The notes under the pieces are model-generated. The model was not told the DNA's origin. It worked only from the letters and a program-made list of their open reading frames with translations, and ran no database searches. This document shows positions 63,101 through 64,000 of a DNA stretch of 64,000 nucleotides, one piece after another. The stretch lies in the NCBI GenBank assembly GCA_024362935.1, contig JANCRA010000019.1:9544501-9608500 (forward strand), in the 5' to 3' direction. How positions within the stretch are numbered: position 1 is the first letter of the stretch; each line of letters begins with the position of its first letter. This DNA comes from Setophaga petechia. Its lineage: Eukaryota > Chordata > Aves > Passeriformes > Parulidae. A program made the position numbers and the translations under genes.

Positions 63101-64000
63101 CTGACAAAGTCGTAAAATCAGGGAACAGTGACTTTCAAGCACTGTCACTCTTTCAGAGGCTGAATTTGGATCTGAAGCTGAAGAGGTGAAGAGTAGAAAT
63201 CCTCCTTCCCTTATTGTGCCAATTCATTAAAATCACACACTCATGGAAATTCTCCACAGAGAAACTATCCCTGAACTATTAATAAAATCTTCCTGAACTA
63301 TTAATACCATCACTGGGAGTTTTAATCCACCTTGGGAACTGATTATGTAAGTGGACAGGCCTGAAGATGCTGTTTTTATCCTCAGTTTACATGACATTTC
63401 ACTTTAAACAGTTTTGTTTATGACCGATGTCTTCCTGAATCTGGGGGCAATTATTTTCTTTCCAGGGGAATAGTATTTGGATTTGTAGCAAACTGTCAAG
63501 TATAGTTGAGATAGAAGTTCATTGGGGTGTGTGCTTGGTTTTCTGATTAGAAAGGGTAAAGGTTATGAAAGCACTTTAAAAATGCTTATTTCTCAAAATT
63601 CAGACATTCTGTAACCTAGAAATATGCTGTAATATGGATTTTGAGCTCAGGTCTTTGGTCTATGATGGCAATTCATGCAGTTTGAAAGGAATGACCTTGA
63701 GCATCAGGCTGGATTCATTCCTATTTTTCATATTCCAAAGATGGCTTTGCATTCCCAACACACTTTGGTGTCAGGAGCTGCTGGAAAATCATGTTAATTT
63801 TTAGCTTCCAGGCAGTTCCAAACAACACCATAGTAAAAGGTTTCTGATGCATATTCATGCCAAAAGAAATAGGTGTTTTCATGGCAAGAACAGGCAGAAA
63901 GAAAGAACAATTGTCTCTAATCAACCTCATAGCTTCCAAGCACCCCTCCTAAGCTATCAAATGGAACATTATGGACCAAAGGTTTTCAGTTCCAGGCTCA
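60184..64000. other. Intronic stretch with GC-richer patches, no recognised gene
   Basis: A hairpin with a 9-bp stem pairs 60980-60988 with 60998-61006 (GGAGATAAA). GC-richer patches lie at 61090-61215 and 62750-62920. Within the latter, GCTCCTGCA (62815-62823) is complementary to TGCAGGAGC (62847-62855). A direct repeat, CCTGAACTATTAATA, occurs at 63270-63284 and 63292-63306. Overlapping open frames of 94-136 codons on both strands near 62515-63104 reflect the GC-rich composition and show no domain. Confidence 0.55.

Larger units (their letters stand above)
23800..64000 (+). other. CLVS1: CLVS1 intron 2, partial (continues past window)
   Basis: No sequence encoding the next expected clavesin segment (the part after GLQ, beginning about DSFPARFGG in the family) was noticed in the remaining 40 kb. 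The intron is therefore inferred to extend beyond the window. It is AT-rich with a few GC-richer patches (about 37060-37480, 61090-61215 and 62750-62920). It carries CR1 pieces and simple repeats but no recognised nested gene. Confidence 0.75.

Noticed and set aside
62557..63104. Overlapping open frames of 94-136 codons on both strands
   Set aside because: Open frames on both strands at once are what GC-rich sequence gives by chance. The translations show no family resemblance.
1..64000. CRISPR arrays, bacterial operons, phage or defence systems
   Set aside because: The spliced clavesin exons, CR1 elements and AT-rich introns show a vertebrate chromosome; no spaced direct-repeat array or operon-like gene run is present.

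Overview
The window is vertebrate nuclear DNA and almost certainly avian. Two well-conserved exons of clavesin-1 (CLVS1) lie on the + strand, separated by about 23 kb of AT-rich, repeat-poor intron. The interspersed repeats I can recognise are CR1 LINE 3' ends and an LTR-like element of bird type. No mammalian L1, Alu or B1 sequence was noticed. A songbird is plausible from the LTR, but that rests on memory and was not tested.

Layout. Positions 1-374 are the 3' part of a CLVS1 coding exon, with the window opening inside the reading frame. Intron 1 runs 375-23624. It carries a minus-strand CR1 remnant (about 18383-18860), an LTR-like element (about 21214-21890), a four-copy 17-bp minisatellite (22817-22884) and several simple repeats and perfect inverted repeats. 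The next CLVS1 exon is 23625-23799. The remaining 40 kb (23800-64000) is read as the 5' part of the following intron. It contains three more CR1 pieces, two tRNA-like relics, a 79-bp perfectly alternating purine-pyrimidine tract, a CCTC pyrimidine tract and short hairpins. The next expected CLVS1 exon was not found before the window ends.

Biology. CLVS1 encodes a SEC14-like CRAL-TRIO lipid-binding protein of neuronal clathrin-coated vesicles and late endosomes. The two exons give about 183 residues: the CRAL-TRIO N-terminal helical region and the first part of the lipid-binding fold. The intron between them is phase 2, and the splice signals agree with the reading frame. The many other open frames of 60-145 codons look like chance frames in intron sequence.

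I found no convincing new gene system. The most unusual structures are a pair of adjacent hairpins sharing an identical loop (20741-20788), the 79-bp alternating tract (60105-60183), a 15-bp hairpin at 47116-47154, a 13-bp hairpin at 11311-11339 and the two possible tRNA-derived SINE relics.
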